From NCBI GenBank assembly GCA_030789695.1, contig CM061130.1:10221860-10285859 (forward strand): 64,000 nucleotides of DNA, written 5' to 3'. Every line of letters starts with the position of its first letter. The first letter of the stretch is position 1. Source of the stretch: Scilla litardierei (taxonomy: Eukaryota; Streptophyta; Magnoliopsida; Asparagales; Asparagaceae). Positions 59,190 through 64,000 of the stretch are shown here, piece by piece. The translations under genes were made by a program, and so were the position numbers. The notes beneath the pieces were generated by a model. That model had not been told where the DNA came from and made no database searches. It saw nothing but the letters and a program-made list of their open reading frames with translations.

Positions 59190-60073
59190 CCCTGCTACCT
59201 GAAAAATAGGGAAGAGCACGTCAATGCGTGCCCTAGTAGGAACTGATTTGGATTTGGAACACCGTTCTAAAGTTATTAATCCACAAAATAAGGCAAGGAA
59301 ACGAATGCATACAAACTAAGTAACGTAATGAAATGTACATTGCTAAATAAGGGGAATCATACCTGCGGTCCAATGTCGAGCTGCTGCAAGAAAAAGGGTT
59401 AGCACGAATAATAACGAACATAATAACACAAGTGTTCAAGCAACCATTATCCAATAAGATAAGTACAAGTGCCAGAGGCATGCCACATAGTCACAACAGT
59501 ACACAAACCACATATACAAATACACTTACAAGACACAAACATATAAATATACATACAAGGCACAACACACAACACGCATACATTGCATATATGTAACACA
59601 TCACACACAATGGATATAAGGATACATAGTGATGCACATGATGCAGAATGAGATGCAATGTAATGCAATGCAATGTGATCCCATGAATGTGCCGGCGTGA
59701 AAGTGTATCGTGATCTACTCCGTTCTCAACTGTGGTAACTACCGATGGAGTCAAGATGTGCCTACACGGCCACGGCCCACAGCGAATTCCCACGCCTCCT
59801 ACTGTGGCTCTCGATCCATGTAGTGCCATCCGTGTCCTAAAACATTGCTCATTCACATCCTTTCTCATATTACAAATATATACATGCCCATTTCGCATGT
59901 TTATCAACTTTTGTTTCATTGAAGCATTTCAGCAAACACTTGACGGGCATAGTTCATATCAAGAAACACAATATCATATACATGTGCAATTTGCAAAATT
60001 AAACTAACTTTCAAGCAACAACAATAATCATGGTAGGGAAGTTTAGCAACAATACCCAATTAATATCACCACT
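59190..60073 (-). repeat. Family E repeat right of D
   Basis: Bases 59355-60073 match 12281-12947 in the same orientation, including the CACGGCCCACAGCGAATTC segment. After AATATCACCACT the two diverge, and the inner arm found at 13000-13570 is missing here. No gene. Confidence 0.65.
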
Positions 60074-61740
60074 ATCACGTATAAATACATGAAATTAATA
60101 TATATTATACGGTCCAATGTATGTATATGACTAAATATGTTGATATGAATCATAAATATAACTTAGATAGGTACATATAAATTAATACTATCAATTTCAC
60201 GCCTACGTATGCCCCTTATTTGTGGTGTGTATATTGGACATGCATTATATTAGATCATACAGTGGAAATTTATTCAATACAAATAAAAAATAGGGCATAA
60301 GGGTTAGGTATGATGGTACATATACCATTACATATGCTTCTACTGCACACTGCACATACATCTTCACATCCCGATACTCCGTTATGACACATATAATAGA
60401 AATCCATACAACCATATAAATATTCACACAAATATATCAACCAATACACCACACGGATACTCTATATAACCCAATTATAAGCACATACTCATTATGTTCA
60501 CGCAGAAGTATACACATTAATTCCTTATATAGATATCTAAGCCTACATATAGCCAAATACACATTGGCTCATACACACCAGATTATTATTCTAATAGCAG
60601 GTCTGCACACAGACATGCATATATGTCTATTAGGATCCATGCAACCATGCACATACATTCCCATGTATGGGCACACACACCAATTCATACATTCTATACA
60701 TATCCTGCTATTATACACTCATACAGTCAAGCTACTCAAACTACACTAGCATGTATTCGGTAGCTACCCATACCATCATATACATAGCATACACTATTCA
60801 CTTACTCTAACTAGTATACATATGCAAATAGTTGCATTCCAATATTCTTACACATCTAGTAGGTAGTCACATCCCATATATGTATACATTCATATACTGA
60901 TACTTGTATATCAGAATAGGGATCATTCATATACATATACATAGAACCACTCATAAGACATATACCAATACACATTCAATAATAACAACACATATACACA
61001 ATCACACCACACTTGCTACAACACACCTACATATATTCAAGTATCTCATTTACCAATACACAGTCCCCCTCATGCCACCATATACGGAAGGGTGCATGCA
61101 CTACACATGTTTTCAAATGGTCCTATAAACACTATTCTACGGGGTAAACATATACACACATATATACATATACCGTAACTCCACTTAAGCGTGCAAACCC
61201 TTAGCCATCCCATTTATACACGCTATGTATAATCTCAAATCCTTATATCTATCACACCTTACATGCGTTACACGTCACACTTATATCCTTATCCCACACT
61301 AGGCACGGTATAGAGCTAAGTGCCTAAACTTAGGGTGGACGGGTCTAAAGCACCCTTACCCACCTTAGGATACATCTACTCCAAACACTCGGAAGCATTA
61401 CTAGTATTATTCATACGTCCATTACTCATCTATATCACTACATACACACCATTATGGCCATAGAGCAACACCTATCTTCACGCAATAATACAACCCACAA
61501 CTATATATCAATTTAAGACAATATACCGGTTCATATAAGCACAAAGGCGGCACATACGCATACTCACAGTTATTCAAATCTAACACATGCGGAATTCATA
61601 CACTAGCAATGCAACACTAGTGATATATATATATATATATCAATATTTCAACCCATATCTACACCACCTACCCATTCAAGCACACATATATTCACACACA
61701 TCCACTTCCCCACATATATCTACAGGACCATATGAATACT
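60074..61740. repeat. CA/AT-rich low-complexity region of family E
   Basis: Dominated by CACATATAC-type sequence on the plus strand with a perfect (AT)9 tract near 61622-61641. A reverse-strand polypurine-like CCTAAGGTGGGTAAGGG lies near 61345-61365, so an inverted LTR start may be here. No gene. Confidence 0.45.
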
Positions 61741-62760
61741 CCTATAACGACCCGCTCTCCAGGATACCTAGAAAGTACGAATACGTCCAAAGTATTCCTA
61801 GATCAACGAGTGTAACGGAGAAAGAGAGAAAGAAAGAGAGCAGAAGAACGCTGCAGGTCACTACGCACGTGCTGGAAAGTACAAATAAAGCTCCATCACA
61901 CATACAATACTGAGAAATAAGTTAAGGTACAATATTTCATTTCATTAATACAATTATACATCTTTACAACACCATCTGTACAAAAGAGGGAAGCTACACT
62001 GTGACGAGTATATTCTTATACAACTCCGAGTCCTGGCTCAACTTATACAACAACAATATAATACTTCTCTCAACCCTAAGTACAAAGGTCTACCCGTAAA
62101 AGAAACACCAAAAGTACAAGTCTCTCAACATACCCCTCGCCACCCAAAACTACAACTGTTCACCAAACTCCAAAGCTCCAGCTTCTATCACCATCCTCAA
62201 CTTCACACAAACTGAAAAGTCAATGGGGACAAGTCAACGCGTGACCAAGTAGAAACCCCTAATACTCTAGTAGAACCCAGTTTTAGAACTGGTCTCCCTA
62301 ACTAACCAACTAACTACAAGTGTCACATCATCACAGATTATGCAGAAGAGGGTGGTCTAACAATTAAGGTTCATGGTGTGTAAAAGTAATCACATTCTAA
62401 CATGCGACATCATAGTTATGAGAACTTATAAACATGCATATGAAACCATATCATGAAATGCAGATATTAAAAGGAAACATGAGAACATGTTATCATGGGA
62501 TAGCAGCAGTAAAGTAAACAAAAGCAAGGAGACATAAGATAACAACATTTATAATTTAAAGACAATTATCATAAGTTATTGATTCACATTCTTGGAACCC
62601 GGGTAAACTGTAGACTGTTAGGGAGGCGGACTTCACCCACGGTGGGTGAAAAAGTGGTACCCAAACAGCAACACGAGCACCGGAGGGGGCCTCTCGCAAC
62701 TCCGTACCCGAACGGGACAAGGTACTGGAGCGAGACCAGCTCGGTTTTTCTGTGGAAAAC
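61741..62760. other. Uncharacterised repeat between E parts
   Basis: Non-coding. The start (CTATAACGACCCGCTC) looks like a chromovirus LTR end region, and GTCAACGCGTGACCAAGTAG near 62235 resembles a segment at 59220. No gene or clear boundary was found. Confidence 0.35.
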
Positions 62761-64000
62761 TGGCATGCCCTATATGGCATTATACGTGTATTCTACTGAA
62801 CACACGTGGTATTTCTACTTACGATACATGTGTAGGCATGAAATAAACGTAGATATCAATAAATGTAACGTAGTACAAGGGGGATTAGGCCGTAATGCGT
62901 GGCTAAGAGACGAGAAAGCGAGATTGAGTGCAGGATAAGTGTGAAAGACGTCGTCGGTGCAAAACAACAGGAATGGGTTAGACGTGTAAGTGTGAAGCAT
63001 GTATGCATGCATGGGTGTGCGTGAATGTGTGTGGGAAGAGCCATGCAAGTGTGAAAAGGGTTAGGGATCAATGGCAACCCCCGTAAATTTTTAGAAAGGT
63101 CAGGGGCAAAACGGTCATTTGGGCTAAAATTGCTGAGCGTACATCCCAAGGTTGTGTGTGCATAAAGTAATGGCAAACTTGTAAATACTTGGAACATGGG
63201 AGGGCATTTTGGTCATTTATTCAAGGAATATTCCTTTGGAATATTTCATTCTTAGAAGAGAAGAAAGGAATAAAGGAGGAATATTCCTTAGATTTTTCTT
63301 ATTCTTTCTTAACTCCTCTTTCTTTTCCTTTCTACACTAATCCTCATTCTCTCCCTCTTTCCCCCTACCATGGCCGGCCACCCACCCACACCATGGCCGA
63401 CATTCTTCACAAAAAGAAGAAGAAGAAGAAGAAGAGGAAGAGGAAAAGGAAGAGGAAGAGGAAGAGAAAGAGAAGAGAAGAAGAAGAGCTTCTTTGAGGT
63501 AGGAACCCTTGGTTTGGAATTCCATTCAATTAATTTTTGTTGTTATGTTTTTACAATATGTTTTAACTAATATGTGATTTAGATAGCCAATTATTACATG
63601 ATATGGCCCAATTTCACAATTTCCCTTTGAAATTATTAGCAAAGTCAGCTCCTTTTTAAATTCAGAAATCTTGATGGGTGAATCCGAGATTTAGGATTCA
63701 TAGTTTCTCTAATCCTGCATGATAATGATATTTATATGCTCATGCTAGATTTGTTGTGATATTCTTGATTTATGATTGGTTTTTCGATTTACGCGTCGAA
63801 TTTATGATTTTCTAGTTTTATGGGGTAGAATACGATCGTTTGAGAGTATTTAGATGATTTGTCCAAGTGTTCTTTGGAGAGAACTCAAAATTTCGAATTC
63901 TCTTCTAGTTCACTTGCTGACCGACTAGTTTCTCTTCTAGTCGGTTGTGATTGAACTCTAACCGACTAATTCTTGCACTATTTTTTGACTTCACTTGCTG
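62761..64000 (+). repeat. Family E LTR (plus strand), right copy, cut by window end
   Basis: Starts TGGCATGCCCTATATGG and matches 14528-15290 through 63500: shared GTGTATTCTACTGAACACACG, the GGAATATTCC palindromes (63225, 63278), a GAA tract (63411-63490) and TTTGAGGTAGG. It differs from the left copy after 63510. At 63918-63970 it contains ACCGACTAG / CTAGTCGGT palindromes like those of element D. Confidence 0.6.

Noticed and set aside
63370..63570. Lys/Arg-rich small protein
   Set aside because: It is the translation of a GAA/GAG microsatellite in an LTR leader; the matching tract at 15205-15265 has a different frame.
1..64000. Host genes, rRNA or tRNA genes
   Set aside because: No frame outside the retroelements shows a recognisable domain, and no tRNA cloverleaf or rRNA sequence was noticed by eye. 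A homology search could still reveal short fragments.

Overview
The window is 64 kb of nested, mostly broken LTR retrotransposons of a flowering plant. The lineages (Athila-like Ty3/gypsy, a chromodomain Ty3/gypsy, Ty1/copia), initiator-Met primer sites, plant-type spliceosomal introns and gene-free context point to repeat-rich, possibly pericentromeric DNA. I see no host gene, rRNA, tRNA or CRISPR. The species cannot be named from this sequence.

Layout. 1-9150: element A (+), Athila-like, with gag-protease, a spacer with its own promoter, ORF2 and the 3' LTR. 9160-9925: a fragment of a third Athila-like ORF2 (element H). 9926-12256: an LTR-like block (G). 12280-16508 and 59190-64000: a long-LTR family (E) with head-to-head inverted parts. 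16509-59184: element D (-), a copia-type element with gag only, arranged LTR-internal-LTR-internal-LTR. D carries two later insertions. Element B (-, 17628-37830, target duplication TAGCT) sits in D's first LTR. Element C (+, 41235-51584, target duplication CCTTG), a chromovirus, sits in D's gag. B in turn carries copia element F (+, 21509-29796, target duplication GGGTG) in its ORF2. Empty-site copies elsewhere in D confirm the B and C junctions. The order is E, then D, then B and C, with F after B; F's LTRs are almost identical.

How the parts work. F and C had complete gag-pol genes. F is broken by one frameshift. C carries seven nonsense codons and two apparent introns inside gag-pol. A, B and D lack reverse transcriptase and integrase, so they would depend on enzymes supplied in trans.

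The most interesting pattern is regulatory. Nearly every family carries its own short palindrome, repeated many times next to its promoter: CCGATCGG in A, CTCGGCCGAG in B, ~75-nt hairpins with CTAGTCGGT/ACCGACTAG ends in D, CCCGCTG/CAGCGGG in G, GGAATATTCC in E, and hairpin-rich leaders in C and F. In A and in B the same element-specific palindrome occurs both in the LTR and at a second, internal TATA box driving ORF2. This suggests a self-recognising regulatory circuit (array plus ORF2 protein) that differs in specificity between related elements.
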